A stretch of 64,000 bases of DNA, taken from Schlesneria sphaerica (lineage in GTDB: Bacteria; Planctomycetota; Planctomycetia; Planctomycetales; Planctomycetaceae). Where the stretch lies: assembly GCF_044336245.1 (NCBI RefSeq), contig NZ_CP172346.1:5890001-5954000 (forward strand), in the 5' to 3' direction. Positions within the stretch are counted from its first letter, which is position 1; each line of letters opens with the position of its first letter. The notes below the pieces were generated by a model. It was not told the origin of the DNA. It saw only the letters and a program-made list of their open reading frames with translations, and did not search any database. Shown in pieces: positions 51,141-62,100 of the stretch. The translations under genes and the position numbers were made by a program.

Positions 51141-54100
51141 ATGAAATGCCGGTTGCGGATATGTGCACTGTGGTTTGTGCTGTTGGCTGTTTTCTCGCCA
51201 CGGCTGACCGCTGAAGAACCGTACCTCGAATTTTTGCAGGGGCTGCGTAACCGAAATTATTTCGACTATGCACTGCTTTATCTGGACCAGTTGGCTCAGC
51301 GTCCTTCCGTCCCGGCCGAAATTCAGAAGTTGATCCCCTACGAGAAGGCGATCACGCTGCGGGAATATGCGAAGACGCTGCGCAGTCCTGAAAAGCAGTT
51401 TGAGCAGCTTGATCAGGCGCTGGCCTACCTGGATCAGTTTATCCGGGAAAACCCCGACCACCCCTCGAGCGGTGATGCCAATGCCGAACGGGCTCAGATG
51501 CTGCTGCAGAAAGCCGGCGTCGAAATCTTTCAATCGAAGGCCCCGTCGAATCAGGGAAGCAAATCGGAATTCCAGCGACGTGGCCGCGAACTGGTTCAGA
51601 AAGCGCGAGACGTTCTGAAGCTGGCTTTCGATCAGCACGATGCGGCGTTCAAGAAGTTTCCCACGTATATAGATGCCCAGAAAGAACCGGCTCAGTATGC
51701 AGAGCGGTCCCGCATCGAACGAAATCTGATTCTGGAAACGCTGAGTCTGGCCAAGTGCACTTATCTGGAAGCTCAGACTTATGACCCGACGGCGCCTGAG
51801 TTCAAACAGTTGCTCAGTCAGGCGGCGGACGAGTTTGAAAAGATGCATCAGCGTCACCGCAGCCAGATCGGCGGTCTGCATGCGCGGGCCTGGCAGGGGA
51901 AGGCCTTTGAAGAACAGGGTGACCTGCAGAAGGCGCTCGGTATCTACAATGAACTGCTGGATCATCCGGGCGATGATGGGCCGCTGCAAAGTCTGAAGGC
52001 ACAGGTCCTGCAATTCAAACTGATCTGTCTGCATCTGCGAAACGATTATCAGCTCGTCGTGGATCTGGCGGAGGAATGGTTGAAGAAGAGCGGTGACGAC
52101 GCCAAGACCCCGGTCGGTCTGGGGATTCAGTGGGAACAGGCGCGCGCCTACGAAGCACTGGGGAATAATCGCAATCTGCCCAAGGCGGATCAGGAACGCT
52201 TCTGGCGACAGGCTCGTACGGTCGCTCAGCAGATCAATAAATATCCGGGCGAATACAAAGATGTCTCGCTGTCGATGATGCAGCGGACGCAGGTCAACCT
52301 GGGGGGGCGTGAGCGGAAGCCGGATGACTTCGAAACGGCCTATGGTCTGGGACGCCAGAACTTCAACTCGTCACAAGAGATCAAAAAAGAACTCGATGCC
52401 GCGATCAAGAATCAGAAACCGGCCGAGGAAGTGACTCGGCTGAGACAGGACTGGACGAACGAACTGAATGATGCGGCTCAGAACTTCGATCTGGCCATGC
52501 GGCTGATGAACAAGCGGGACAATGTGAAGGACGTGGCCACCGCAAGGCTGCTGCTGGCCTACACGAACTTCTATCTCCGCCGGAACTACGAAGCGGCGGT
52601 GCTGGCTCAGTTCGTCGCCCGGACGACCAGTGATGAAGAAGGAAGTGTGGCGCTGGACGCGGCCTACATGGCCATGGCGGCGTTCGTTCAGGCGTACAAC
52701 GACAATAAGGCCGAGCCTGATTCCAAGCAGGACGAAATGCGGATGATCATCAAAGCCGCAAATCTGATCGCCCAGCGCTGGCCGGAAAGTGATAAAGCCA
52801 ATGAAGCCCGGTTAATCCTGGGGCGGATGTACTCGTCGGCGAAAAAGCCCGTCGACGCGGCGGAATGGTTCAGCAAGGTTCCAGAAAGCGATCCGAAGTA
52901 TCCCGAGGCCCAACTCGCCGCGGGTCAGGCCTACTGGATCGCCTACGGATCGGCGTCGCGGATGGCACCTGAAGAGCGGCCGACCCCGGAAAAGCAGGCG
53001 GAATGGAAAGCCTCTGCCGAACAATTCCTGCGAACGGGGATTCAGAAGCTGACGGCCACGTTGCCGAAAGAAGGCTCCCTGCCCCAGGAACTCGTCAGTG
53101 CCAAGATCTACCTGGCAGAAATTCTGCTCAGCCAGGGAAAAGAGGCAGAGTCGATTGCGCTGCTGCAGGACGATCCGCAGTCGATCGTCAAGGCGATCAC
53201 GGTGACTGACGAGTCACAGCGACCCGAAAAGGGAATTCAAAGCCGCAGTGTTGCCAAGAGTGTGTACACACTGCTGCTGCGGGCTTACATCGGCCTGGGG
53301 CCGGACCGGATCGATGATGCGCGTGCCGCAATGAGGACGCTGGAGGCGATCGCGGCGGGTGATCCCAGTTCCGATCTGACGGATCTGTATGTCGGTCTTG
53401 GGCGAATGCTGAAGACCGAACTGGAACGCTTTCAGAGCAATGGCGAGACGGAACGCTTTAACAAGCTGATGGAGGCGTTTGAGACCTTCCTCGATGACAT
53501 GTACAAGAAGCAGGAGGGGCAGACGCTCGGTTCGCTTAGCTGGATCGGCGAGACCTACTTTGCCCTTGGTGAAATTTCGACGGATGGATCCAAGACGGCC
53601 AGCTACTATGACCGGGCTGCTTCCGCGTTCAACGGAATTTTGACGCGAGCGGCATCGGATCCCGGTTTCGCGACACCCGATCAATTGCTGAATGTCAAGG
53701 TGCGCCTGGTCCGTTGTAACCGGCTGAAAAAGGATTTTGCAGGAGCTCAGCAGCTACTGGGCGACATTCTCAAGGTCCGTGGGAATGACCTGAGAACGCA
53801 AGTTGAAGGAGCCTCCGTCTATCAGGACTGGGGATCATCGGGGGACAAAAGCAAGTTCGCCATTGCGATCAACGGAGAGCCCAATCTGGGTGTCTGGGGT
53901 TGGGGCGGTATTGCGCGCAGGATTCAGCAGCAGAAGAATTTCGCAGATCGTCCGGATCTGGTGGATCATTTTCTGGATGCCCGTTACGCGGTCTCCCTCT
54001 GCCGGTTCCGCTATGGCATGGAACTCGCCCCGAAAGAGAAGCAGAAAGCGCTGGATGCCTGTGCGATGGAACTCGTCGGGACCTCGTCGATCATGAAGGT

Positions 54101-54689
54101 CCTTCCGGAAGAAAAACGTGCGAAGCTCAATGAGCTCTACCGCGAAGTGCTCAAGGAATCCGGGCAACCAGTCGTCGATCTCCCAAGAAATGAAGAGATT
54201 CCGCTGGAAACGTCGCGGCCGACGAAATCCGCAGAGGCCGCCAGTGAGCCGAATAAGGAGGCTGACGCGACCGCAGCGACGGGTCAGGGAACGGCAGGCA
54301 CGGCAGAGGCTTCCAAGTCCATCGACACGACAACCTGGGTCATTTTCCTTGGTTGTGTGGTGGCCGGGATCGGACTGATTGGCTGGGTTTTGTTCAGCGG
54401 CAAGGGTAAGGCAAAGAAACCAAAATCGTTTGGCCGCAAGGACGTCCCTGTTTCCTTTTCAGGGGTTTCCGTGGATTCAGGGCCCCCCGCTGCGTTTGCG
54501 GCCCCTGCCCCGGGCAAGGTTCGACCCAGGAATCCAGTCCCGAAGGGGACGGCGACAGCACCGGGGGCGGCCCCGACTGCTCAAGCTCCTGCCAAAGGAA
54601 CGACGCGGACTCAGTCCAGGACCGAGTCAGGCGCACCCCCTTCCCCCAAGCCACGACCAAGGCCGACGGAACCTCGCAAAGACGAATAA
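51141..54689 (+). CDS. Large TPR-repeat protein with C-terminal membrane anchor, Tol/Exb operon
   Basis: From the ATG at 51141 (GAGG nine bases upstream; the ATG at 51120 lacks one) the protein is about 1182 residues. A signal peptide (CRLRICALWFVLLAVFSPRLTA) precedes roughly 1000 residues of helical tetratricopeptide-like repeats (GLHARAWQGKAFEEQGDLQKALGIYNELL; ANEARLILGRMYSSAKKPVDAAEWFSKV). A single transmembrane helix follows near residues 1065-1087 (VIFLGCVVAGIGLIGWVLF), then a Pro/Lys-rich tail that would lie in the cytoplasm. It heads an operon with a second TPR protein, a TolQ/ExbB-like channel and two ExbD proteins, so it may transmit proton-driven motion to envelope partners. Its specific role is unknown. 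Confidence 0.85.
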   Translation: MKCRLRICALWFVLLAVFSPRLTAEEPYLEFLQGLRNRNYFDYALLYLDQLAQRPSVPAEIQKLIPYEKAITLREYAKTLRSPEKQFEQLDQALAYLDQFIRENPDHPSSGDANAERAQMLLQKAGVEIFQSKAPSNQGSKSEFQRRGRELVQKARDVLKLAFDQHDAAFKKFPTYIDAQKEPAQYAERSRIERNLILETLSLAKCTYLEAQTYDPTAPEFKQLLSQAADEFEKMHQRHRSQIGGLHARAWQGKAFEEQGDLQKALGIYNELLDHPGDDGPLQSLKAQVLQFKLICLHLRNDYQLVVDLAEEWLKKSGDDAKTPVGLGIQWEQARAYEALGNNRNLPKADQERFWRQARTVAQQINKYPGEYKDVSLSMMQRTQVNLGGRERKPDDFETAYGLGRQNFNSSQEIKKELDAAIKNQKPAEEVTRLRQDWTNELNDAAQNFDLAMRLMNKRDNVKDVATARLLLAYTNFYLRRNYEAAVLAQFVARTTSDEEGSVALDAAYMAMAAFVQAYNDNKAEPDSKQDEMRMIIKAANLIAQRWPESDKANEARLILGRMYSSAKKPVDAAEWFSKVPESDPKYPEAQLAAGQAYWIAYGSASRMAPEERPTPEKQAEWKASAEQFLRTGIQKLTATLPKEGSLPQELVSAKIYLAEILLSQGKEAESIALLQDDPQSIVKAITVTDESQRPEKGIQSRSVAKSVYTLLLRAYIGLGPDRIDDARAAMRTLEAIAAGDPSSDLTDLYVGLGRMLKTELERFQSNGETERFNKLMEAFETFLDDMYKKQEGQTLGSLSWIGETYFALGEISTDGSKTASYYDRAASAFNGILTRAASDPGFATPDQLLNVKVRLVRCNRLKKDFAGAQQLLGDILKVRGNDLRTQVEGASVYQDWGSSGDKSKFAIAINGEPNLGVWGWGGIARRIQQQKNFADRPDLVDHFLDARYAVSLCRFRYGMELAPKEKQKALDACAMELVGTSSIMKVLPEEKRAKLNELYREVLKESGQPVVDLPRNEEIPLETSRPTKSAEAASEPNKEADATAATGQGTAGTAEASKSIDTTTWVIFLGCVVAGIGLIGWVLFSGKGKAKKPKSFGRKDVPVSFSGVSVDSGPPAAFAAPAPGKVRPRNPVPKGTATAPGAAPTAQAPAKGTTRTQSRTESGAPPSPKPRPRPTEPRKDE

Positions 54690-54728
54690 GACAATCTAAG
54701 ACAATCGAGCAAGTCACAAGGACATCGA

Positions 54729-55787
54729 ATGACTCTCAAAATTCCGGCATTGCTTTTGATCGCAGGCACCGTCGTTTGTCTGGCGGCGAGCCCGCTCTGT
54801 GCGATTGACATCATCACCAAAAAGAACGACGGCAAGCGGGTCAACGGGACCATCTCTGCCATGACAAAGACAGAGTTGACGCTGAAGAAGAATCAGGGAG
54901 ATCCTGAGATCGTCGCCGCCAACAACATCGCCGCCATCGAATGGGAAGGAGGGGGCGGAGACCTGAAGCTGGGTTACAGCGACGAATTGGGGGGGCGCTA
55001 CGAATCCGCGACTCAACGGCTCATGAAGGCGAAGTCCGACATCAAGTCTCCCAGCGAATTTCTGAAGGGGGAACTGGAATACGTTCTGGCACGTGTCGCG
55101 GCGAAGCAGGCATTGAGCGATCCTGATCAACGAGAACAGGCAATCCAGAAGATTCTGGCGGCACAGAAAGCATTTCCTGACCACGTGCGATTTTATGAAT
55201 CGCAGATGCTGCTCAGTCAGCTTTATCTTGCCGCAAAAGATTTCGATGCGGTCCGCACGAATCTGGAAAAGCTGACGCAGGCCCCCTGGGATGACGTGAA
55301 ACTCGCCGCCCGGATCGTGGAGGCACGGGCTCTGATGGCGGAAGGAAAACCCGACGAGGCGATCAAGGCATTTCAAGCCGTGGCCGATGCGGCAGGTGAT
55401 TCGCCGGCCGATGCGTCACGGAAGTATGAAGCGATGCTGGGGCTGTCTCGAGGTCTGATCGAACAGTCGAAGTTTGAAGAGGCCCTGAAGATTCTGGATG
55501 AAGTGACAGAGAAAGGCCCTGCCGACGATTCGACCGTGCAGGCAGAAGCCTATACCCTGCAGGGGCATGCCTATCAGGGGCTGGGCCGAACCAAGGAAGC
55601 AGCCCTCGCCTACCTGCACGTCGATATCCTGTTCCCGCGAGAAACCGCCTACCATGCCGAATCGCTGTACCAGATGAGTATTCTCTGGAAACTTGTCCAG
55701 CATCCGGATCGCAGTGCGGAAGCGGCGGGAAAACTGGTGCAGATGTATCCCAACAGTGAGTGGCGGAAAAAGCTCGCCGGACAGTAA
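54729..55787 (+). CDS. Exported TPR-repeat protein, second gene of the Tol/Exb operon
   Basis: The 352-residue protein has a signal peptide (LKIPALLLIAGTVVCLAASPLCA). A small SH3-like beta region follows (DIITKKNDGKRVNGTISAM, about 27-75), then tetratricopeptide-like repeats (FLKGELEYVLARVAAKQAL; LSQLYLAAKDFDAVRTNLEKL; AYTLQGHAYQGLGRTKEAALAYLHV). It plays a part analogous to YbgF/CpoB next to Tol-Pal components, by position only. It starts 39 bases after the first TPR gene. The stop lies in a short tandem duplication. Confidence 0.85.
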   Translation: MTLKIPALLLIAGTVVCLAASPLCAIDIITKKNDGKRVNGTISAMTKTELTLKKNQGDPEIVAANNIAAIEWEGGGGDLKLGYSDELGGRYESATQRLMKAKSDIKSPSEFLKGELEYVLARVAAKQALSDPDQREQAIQKILAAQKAFPDHVRFYESQMLLSQLYLAAKDFDAVRTNLEKLTQAPWDDVKLAARIVEARALMAEGKPDEAIKAFQAVADAAGDSPADASRKYEAMLGLSRGLIEQSKFEEALKILDEVTEKGPADDSTVQAEAYTLQGHAYQGLGRTKEAALAYLHVDILFPRETAYHAESLYQMSILWKLVQHPDRSAEAAGKLVQMYPNSEWRKKLAGQ

Positions 55788-55812
55788 CCAATGGCGGGAC
55801 AGTAACCGATGG
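55775..55812. repeat. Short tandem duplication spanning the TPR gene stop codon
   Basis: The segment GGACAGTAACC followed by AATGG or GATGG occurs twice in tandem about 20 bases apart, so the gene's last codons and stop are followed by a near copy of themselves. Confidence 0.7.
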
Positions 55813-56042
55813 GAACCGCAATTTTGGGAGGGTAGCCCCTTCGCTCGTACTGGGCGACCCCAGCGTGGAATTGGGGCCCTGATTGCAGAATTGAGTGAAC
55901 GAAGAGAAAAACAGGCATACAGTGGGTCCCTCTGGCAACATGGGGACCGGGAACTTAGAATCGCTCCGCACATCTCGAACAAGTCATCGGGCCACAAGAC
56001 GCCTGCCAAGAAAAAGGAATGAAACAAGTGAAGGGGATTGAA

Positions 56043-56915
56043 ATGAACCAGACGGTCGTTCGCAGCCGCTTGTGGTGTTTGGTTCTCGCCTTGCTGGTGG
56101 GAGGACTGTCTTTCGCTCAACAGACTTCAACCTCCTTTGCCCAGGATGACGAGAAAGCGGTCTCAGTGGACGACCGGTCCGGTGGGGACGCGAAAGCTGG
56201 GGAAGCGAAGAAGCCTCAGGAAACATTTCTGATGTGGATGATCCGCGCTTCGGGGATCTTCGGCTTTCTGATCATGCTGGTCTCGTTCGCAATGGTTGCC
56301 ATCATCATGATGATTGCCCTTCAGCTTCGCCGGGATAACTATCTGCCGACAGCCTTTATTGAAGAGTTCGAACAGCGATTGCAGTCCAAGGACTATCAGG
56401 GGGCTTACGAAACGGCGAAGTCCAGTGATTCCTTTATCGGTCGGATCATGGCTGAGGGGATGGGGCGTCTGACCCGTGGTTATGACGAAGCTGTCGAGCA
56501 GATGCAGCAGGTCGCTGAAGACGAAACGATGGCGATGGAACACAAGATCGGGTACCTCGCGCTGATTGGTTCGATCGCCCCCATGCTGGGGCTGCTCGGT
56601 ACCGTGCAAGGGATGGTCATGAGCTTCCAGGTGATTGCCAATTCCGCGACCTCGCCCAAACCGTCGGAACTCGCGGACGGGATTGCCACCGCGTTGTTCA
56701 CGACTCTGGAAGGGCTGACCGTCGCAATCCCCGCGATCATCTTCTATTCGCTCTACAAGAACCGTTTGGCCCGATTCCTGATGGAATGTGGATTCGTGGC
56801 AGAAAATCTGATGAAAAACTTCCAGAACGCAGGGAAAACAACGGCTCCTGCCGCGGCGAGTCGTGCAGGTGGAGCAGCCCCTGCGGCAGCTCCGTCGGTT
56901 CCTCGAAACGAGTAG
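56043..56915 (+). CDS. MotA/TolQ/ExbB-family proton channel protein
   Basis: The product starting at 56043 (AAGGGG upstream) is 290 residues. A signal-peptide-like N-terminus (LWCLVLALLVGGLSFAQ) is unusual for E. coli TolQ but common in planctomycete homologues. Three transmembrane segments follow: FGFLIMLVSFAMVAIIMMIAL, then YLALIGSIAPMLGLLGTVQG with the family signature GLLGTVQGM, and IATALFTTLEGLTVAIPAI. It would form a proton channel with the two downstream ExbD proteins in the inner membrane. The C-terminus is an Ala/Pro-rich cytoplasmic tail. Confidence 0.95.
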   Translation: MNQTVVRSRLWCLVLALLVGGLSFAQQTSTSFAQDDEKAVSVDDRSGGDAKAGEAKKPQETFLMWMIRASGIFGFLIMLVSFAMVAIIMMIALQLRRDNYLPTAFIEEFEQRLQSKDYQGAYETAKSSDSFIGRIMAEGMGRLTRGYDEAVEQMQQVAEDETMAMEHKIGYLALIGSIAPMLGLLGTVQGMVMSFQVIANSATSPKPSELADGIATALFTTLEGLTVAIPAIIFYSLYKNRLARFLMECGFVAENLMKNFQNAGKTTAPAAASRAGGAAPAAAPSVPRNE

Positions 56916-57060
56916 TTGATTCGAGAATTCGCGCGTTCGTTGCGGTGAACGCCTTGGTTCGTAAGTTGAGTGTGGGGTGAAAATCCAGCGGGGCGATCCC
57001 CCGACTTCGCCCGCCTCAACCACGAGGGCGTCATCCATTCAGGGAAGTCGGAGCGATGTT

Positions 57061-57537
57061 ATGAAGATGCGTAAAGTCGAGATGGGTTTTACGGAACCCG
57101 ATATGACGCCGATGATCGACATCGTGTTTCAGTTGCTCACATTCTTCATGATCGCGATCAATTTTGAGAACACGAAGGCGGACGAACGGGTCAAGCTCCC
57201 GAAAGACATGCTGGCCAAGCCGCCGGTCGTCAAACCCGAGCATGAACTCGTTCTCAATTTCGGATTTCAGCGGCTTCCCTCGGGAGAAGTGGCCAAATCG
57301 GTCCCGGAAGTTTTCTACAATGAACGATTTGTAGAAGTTCGTAACATCGGTCCCGATCTGGAACAGGAACGCCGAGTCATGGAACTGATCCATGGCAAGG
57401 AAGTGATCAAAGACGTGACGGTCCTGATTCGCGCGGATTCCGAGGTTCCCGCTGGTCTGGTTCAGGAACTGATCAAAAAATGCCAGGAAGCGGGCTTCAC
57501 GAAATTCTCGCTGCGTGCCACTGCGGAGGACGTTTGA
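57061..57537 (+). CDS. ExbD/TolR-family protein, first copy
   Basis: From the ATG at 57061, preceded by GGAG, the protein is 158 residues. A short cytoplasmic N-terminus leads to one transmembrane helix with MTPMIDIVFQLLTFFMIAI, in which D20 is the expected proton-carrying aspartate. A periplasmic domain follows (VTVLIRADSEVPAGLVQELIKKCQEAGF). It pairs with the upstream channel subunit. The longer open frame from 56977 lacks family resemblance. Confidence 0.95.
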   Translation: MKMRKVEMGFTEPDMTPMIDIVFQLLTFFMIAINFENTKADERVKLPKDMLAKPPVVKPEHELVLNFGFQRLPSGEVAKSVPEVFYNERFVEVRNIGPDLEQERRVMELIHGKEVIKDVTVLIRADSEVPAGLVQELIKKCQEAGFTKFSLRATAEDV

Positions 57538-57538
57538 G

Positions 57539-58039
57539 ATGAAATTGCGAAATCGCTCGAGCGGACCGACGAAAGTCGAAATCCCCATGGCACCGATGAT
57601 CGACATCGTCTTTCAGTTGCTGATTTTTTTCATGTTGAACCTGAAAATTGTCGCACCTGAGGGAAATTTCAATATCAACATGCCGATCGCGGCACCGCAG
57701 GCCGCCGCAAGTGAACAGAACCTGCCTGATATCAAAGTCAGTCTGGTCTCCGATCGCAGCGGGAATCTGACCCAACTGGTCCTGGGGTCAAAGAATCTGG
57801 GGAATGATGACGCCGCTTTCGATCGGCTGAACCGTGAGATCCTGCAGATTATCGGTCGTCCGGGTAATCCACTGACGAAAGATGTGGAAGTGGAGATCGA
57901 TGCGGACTACGAAACGCAGTACAAATACGTCGTGAAAGCGATCTCAAAATGCACCGGTCGCTATGATCCCGCGTCGAAACAGGTGACGCGCTACGTGGAA
58001 AAAATCAAGTTTGCACCACCCCACAAACCGAAGGCCTGA
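57539..58039 (+). CDS. ExbD/TolR-family protein, second copy
   Basis: GGAGGA eight bases upstream fixes the ATG at 57539, one base after the preceding stop. The 166-residue protein has the transmembrane motif MAPMIDIVFQLLIFFML with D22 as the proton-carrying aspartate, then a periplasmic domain. It is diverged from the first ExbD, so the complex is probably a heteromer of two ExbD types. It is the last gene of the operon; guaA follows about 110 bases later. Confidence 0.95.
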   Translation: MKLRNRSSGPTKVEIPMAPMIDIVFQLLIFFMLNLKIVAPEGNFNINMPIAAPQAAASEQNLPDIKVSLVSDRSGNLTQLVLGSKNLGNDDAAFDRLNREILQIIGRPGNPLTKDVEVEIDADYETQYKYVVKAISKCTGRYDPASKQVTRYVEKIKFAPPHKPKA

Positions 58040-58148
58040 CATCTGATCAGGGGCGTTCGATTTGCCACTGGCGCCCACGACGATACAATTGCCCCTTCCC
58101 CCTGAACCGACTCAGGGGAGCGTCGTTTCACTCAAATGGCTTTTCTCA

Positions 58149-59726
58149 ATGACTTCTGCGGCTGATTCTCACGACTCCAATTCGACCCAGGAAGAACTGA
58201 TCCTTGTCCTCGATTTTGGCGGACAGACGGCGCAACTGATTGCTCGCCGGATTCGGGATCAGCACGTTTTCTGTCAACTGGTTCGACACGACTTACCTGT
58301 CAGCCGGATTCGCGAACTGAATCCGAAAGGGCTGATTCTGTCGGGGGGCCCTGCCAGTGTTTACGAGCCGAATGCGCCGAAAGTGGATCCTGCCCTGTTT
58401 GACCTGGGAATTCCGGTCCTGGGGATCTGCTATGGTTTGCATCTGGCCAGTCAGCACCTGGGAGGGAAAGTGTCGCCCGGTTCCAAACGTGAGTTTGGAA
58501 GGACGGAATGTCGTGTGCTGAGATCAGACACGCTCATGGCCGGGCTGCCGGAACTCAGCACCGTCTGGATGAGTCACGGTGATCATGTTGAAGATGTCGA
58601 CGCACACTTCCTTCCGCTGATGGACACTTCCTCCTGTGCTTATGCCGCAGTAAAGCATCGGCAGAAGCCGGTTTACGGATTGCAGTTTCACCCCGAAGTG
58701 ACGCACACCGAATACGGTGGCCAGTTGCTGTCGAACTTCGTCAAAGGTGTCTGCGGCTGCCGGGGAACCTGGAAAATCAGCTCACTGATCGACCGGGAAG
58801 TTCTCGCGATTCGCGCACGAGTGGGTAACAAGCGAGTGATCTGCGGTCTGTCCGGCGGCGTCGATTCGTCCGTCGTGGCGGCCATTCTTTACAAGGCGAT
58901 TGGAGACCAGCTGTCTTGTATTTTCGTGGACAACGGTCTGTTGCGCAAGGGCGAAGCCGACAAGGTGCGTGACCGGTTCCAGAACCACTTCAAGACAGAT
59001 CTGCATGTGGTTGATGCGAAAGATCGCTTTCTGACGGAACTTGCCGGGGTGACTGACCCTCAGGAAAAGCGAAAAATCATCGGCCGCGTGTTCATCGAAG
59101 TCTTCCGGAAAGAAGCCGAATCAATCCCTGACGCGCACTTCCTGGCGCAGGGAACATTGTATCCAGACGTCATCGAATCCGGGGCCGACATCGATGGTCC
59201 CGCTGCCACGATCAAGGCCCACCACAACGTGGGAGGGCTGCCCGAACAACTTGGATTTGAACTGATCGAGCCATTGCGAGATCTGTTCAAGGACGAGGTT
59301 CGCCGGATGGGGCTGGAACTCGGCCTGACCGACGAACTCGTCTGGCGGCATCCGTTCCCCGGCCCGGGCCTCGGTGTCCGATGCCTGGGAGAATTGACGG
59401 CACCGCGACTGGCAAAGCTTCGCGAAGCGGACGCCATCGTCATGGAAGAACTGCGTCTGGCCAGTCTTTATCGACAGATCCAGCAGGCCTTTGCCGTTCT
59501 ACTGCCCGTTCAGTCGGTCGGCGTCATGGGGGACGGCAGGACTTATGAAGAGGTGATTGCGGTCCGTGCCGTTTCGACCGATGACTTCATGACGGCGGAC
59601 TGGTATCCCCTGCCCTACGACGTGCTGCAGCGGATCTCGACTCGCATCATTAACGAAGTCCGGGGTGTGAATCGAGTCGTTTACGACATCAGTTCCAAGC
59701 CCCCCAGCACGATTGAATGGGAATAA
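58149..59726 (+). CDS. guaA: GMP synthase (glutamine-hydrolysing)
   Basis: GuaA converts XMP to GMP with ATP and glutamine. The 525-residue product has a class I glutaminase domain with the nucleophile motif GICYGLHLASQHLGG and the catalytic FHPEVTHTEYGG. The PP-loop ATP pyrophosphatase SGGVDSSVVA and the C-terminal dimerisation domain ending with IRAVSTDDFMTADW-like and ISSKPPSTIEWE follow. The ATG at 58149 (MTSAADSHDSN) is preferred to 58062, as the extra residues match nothing in the family. The gene is convergent with apbE, ten bases apart. Confidence 0.97.
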   Translation: MTSAADSHDSNSTQEELILVLDFGGQTAQLIARRIRDQHVFCQLVRHDLPVSRIRELNPKGLILSGGPASVYEPNAPKVDPALFDLGIPVLGICYGLHLASQHLGGKVSPGSKREFGRTECRVLRSDTLMAGLPELSTVWMSHGDHVEDVDAHFLPLMDTSSCAYAAVKHRQKPVYGLQFHPEVTHTEYGGQLLSNFVKGVCGCRGTWKISSLIDREVLAIRARVGNKRVICGLSGGVDSSVVAAILYKAIGDQLSCIFVDNGLLRKGEADKVRDRFQNHFKTDLHVVDAKDRFLTELAGVTDPQEKRKIIGRVFIEVFRKEAESIPDAHFLAQGTLYPDVIESGADIDGPAATIKAHHNVGGLPEQLGFELIEPLRDLFKDEVRRMGLELGLTDELVWRHPFPGPGLGVRCLGELTAPRLAKLREADAIVMEELRLASLYRQIQQAFAVLLPVQSVGVMGDGRTYEEVIAVRAVSTDDFMTADWYPLPYDVLQRISTRIINEVRGVNRVVYDISSKPPSTIEWE

Positions 59727-59736
59727 TTCCCGTCGG

Positions 59737-60762
59737 TTATCGGGCTTCAAACGTGGCGAACGACTTCGATTCGACCACCTGAGGTCCATCGCTTGAGGCG
59801 TGAACTACGAGAGCCGCTGTTTGATCGTGCAGGTCAAGCAGCGGCAGTCCTCGTTCCGGTCCCAGAATGCAAATGGCTGTTGCCAGTGAGTCTGCAATCG
59901 CTCCCTCAGGAGCCACGACTGTGACGCTGCTGCGGTAGGTCAGCCCCAGTCCGGTCTGCGGATCGACGATGTGTGAGTAGCGGACGCCAGCGATTTCCAC
60001 GAACTGGAAGGCATCGCCCGAAGTTGACACGGCACAGTTCCGCAGCGAGAGCAGTCGGCTGACCGCTCCATTGGGGCGATCCAGGGGTGCTACACCGACT
60101 TTCCAGCCTGCGGCGCCGGGGGGGGAATTTCCCGCCACGATGTCGCCGGCGACCGCGACCAGGCTCTGGTCGAAGCCCTGCTCACGCAAGATGCGGCTCA
60201 TTTCCTGGGCAACGTATCCTTTGGCGATACCCCCAAAATCAAGCCGCATTCCTCGCTTTGTCAGTTTCACCGTCTGCTGGGCGTCGTCCAGAACGAGGAA
60301 CTTCCATCCGACCGATGATCGGGCTTGCTGAATTTCGTCCTGGGTGGGGAGGACCTTGCGTTTTCGAGACTGTCGCCACAATTGAACAAGGGGACCAATC
60401 GTGACATCAAAGGCACCATTGGTCTGGTTCGAAATCTCGATCGACCGTTTGAGCAGGTGAAACAGTTCAGGGCTGACAGCGACGGCTTCGTCCTCGCCCG
60501 CCCGTGCGCAAAGTCTCATGACTTCACTGTCGGGTTTGTAGTCACTGAAAATGTGATCCAAGTCTTTGACTCGCCGGAATGCGGCTTGAGCGGCTTGGTT
60601 TGCTCCGTTTTCGTCGGCAGCATATAGTGTGATCTCAACAATCGTACCCAGATGTGGTTCTGCAAAAGAGTACTTCTCGTCCGCCTGAAGCGGTGCGAGA
60701 GTGACAGAGCAGACCACGCTCACGATCACCGTTCCGAATAGTTTCCAGATTTGAGTTGCCAT
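59737..60762 (-). CDS. apbE: FAD:protein FMN transferase (ApbE family)
   Basis: The 341-residue exported protein has a signal peptide (LFGTVIVSVVCSVTLAPLQA). ApbE links FMN to Thr of target proteins such as Na+-translocating NADH-quinone reductase and NosR/RnfG-type subunits. Typical motifs are MGT-like HLGTIVEITL, then MRLDFGGIAKGYVAQ, YSHIVDPQTGLGLTYRSSVTVVA and ADSLATAICILGPE. The ATG at 60762 is chosen so that the signal peptide starts at the N-terminus; ATG 60783 would add seven residues and overlap the divergent gene more. No flavinylated target gene is in the window. Confidence 0.92.
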   Translation of the reverse strand: MATQIWKLFGTVIVSVVCSVTLAPLQADEKYSFAEPHLGTIVEITLYAADENGANQAAQAAFRRVKDLDHIFSDYKPDSEVMRLCARAGEDEAVAVSPELFHLLKRSIEISNQTNGAFDVTIGPLVQLWRQSRKRKVLPTQDEIQQARSSVGWKFLVLDDAQQTVKLTKRGMRLDFGGIAKGYVAQEMSRILREQGFDQSLVAVAGDIVAGNSPPGAAGWKVGVAPLDRPNGAVSRLLSLRNCAVSTSGDAFQFVEIAGVRYSHIVDPQTGLGLTYRSSVTVVAPEGAIADSLATAICILGPERGLPLLDLHDQTAALVVHASSDGPQVVESKSFATFEAR

Positions 60763-60781
60763 GTTGTCTATTTCTTCAATC

Positions 60782-61972
<1,191 letters not shown>

Positions 61973-62100
61973 AGCGGGTCCGTTCGGGTTACCGATTCAG
62001 TATGAGATCTTGAAAAGTCAGAGGTGTCTTCGCGTCTCTTTCCATTGAGTGAGCAGGTCGTACGTTTTCGCTGAGCAGTACATCACACCAGGAGTCGAGC

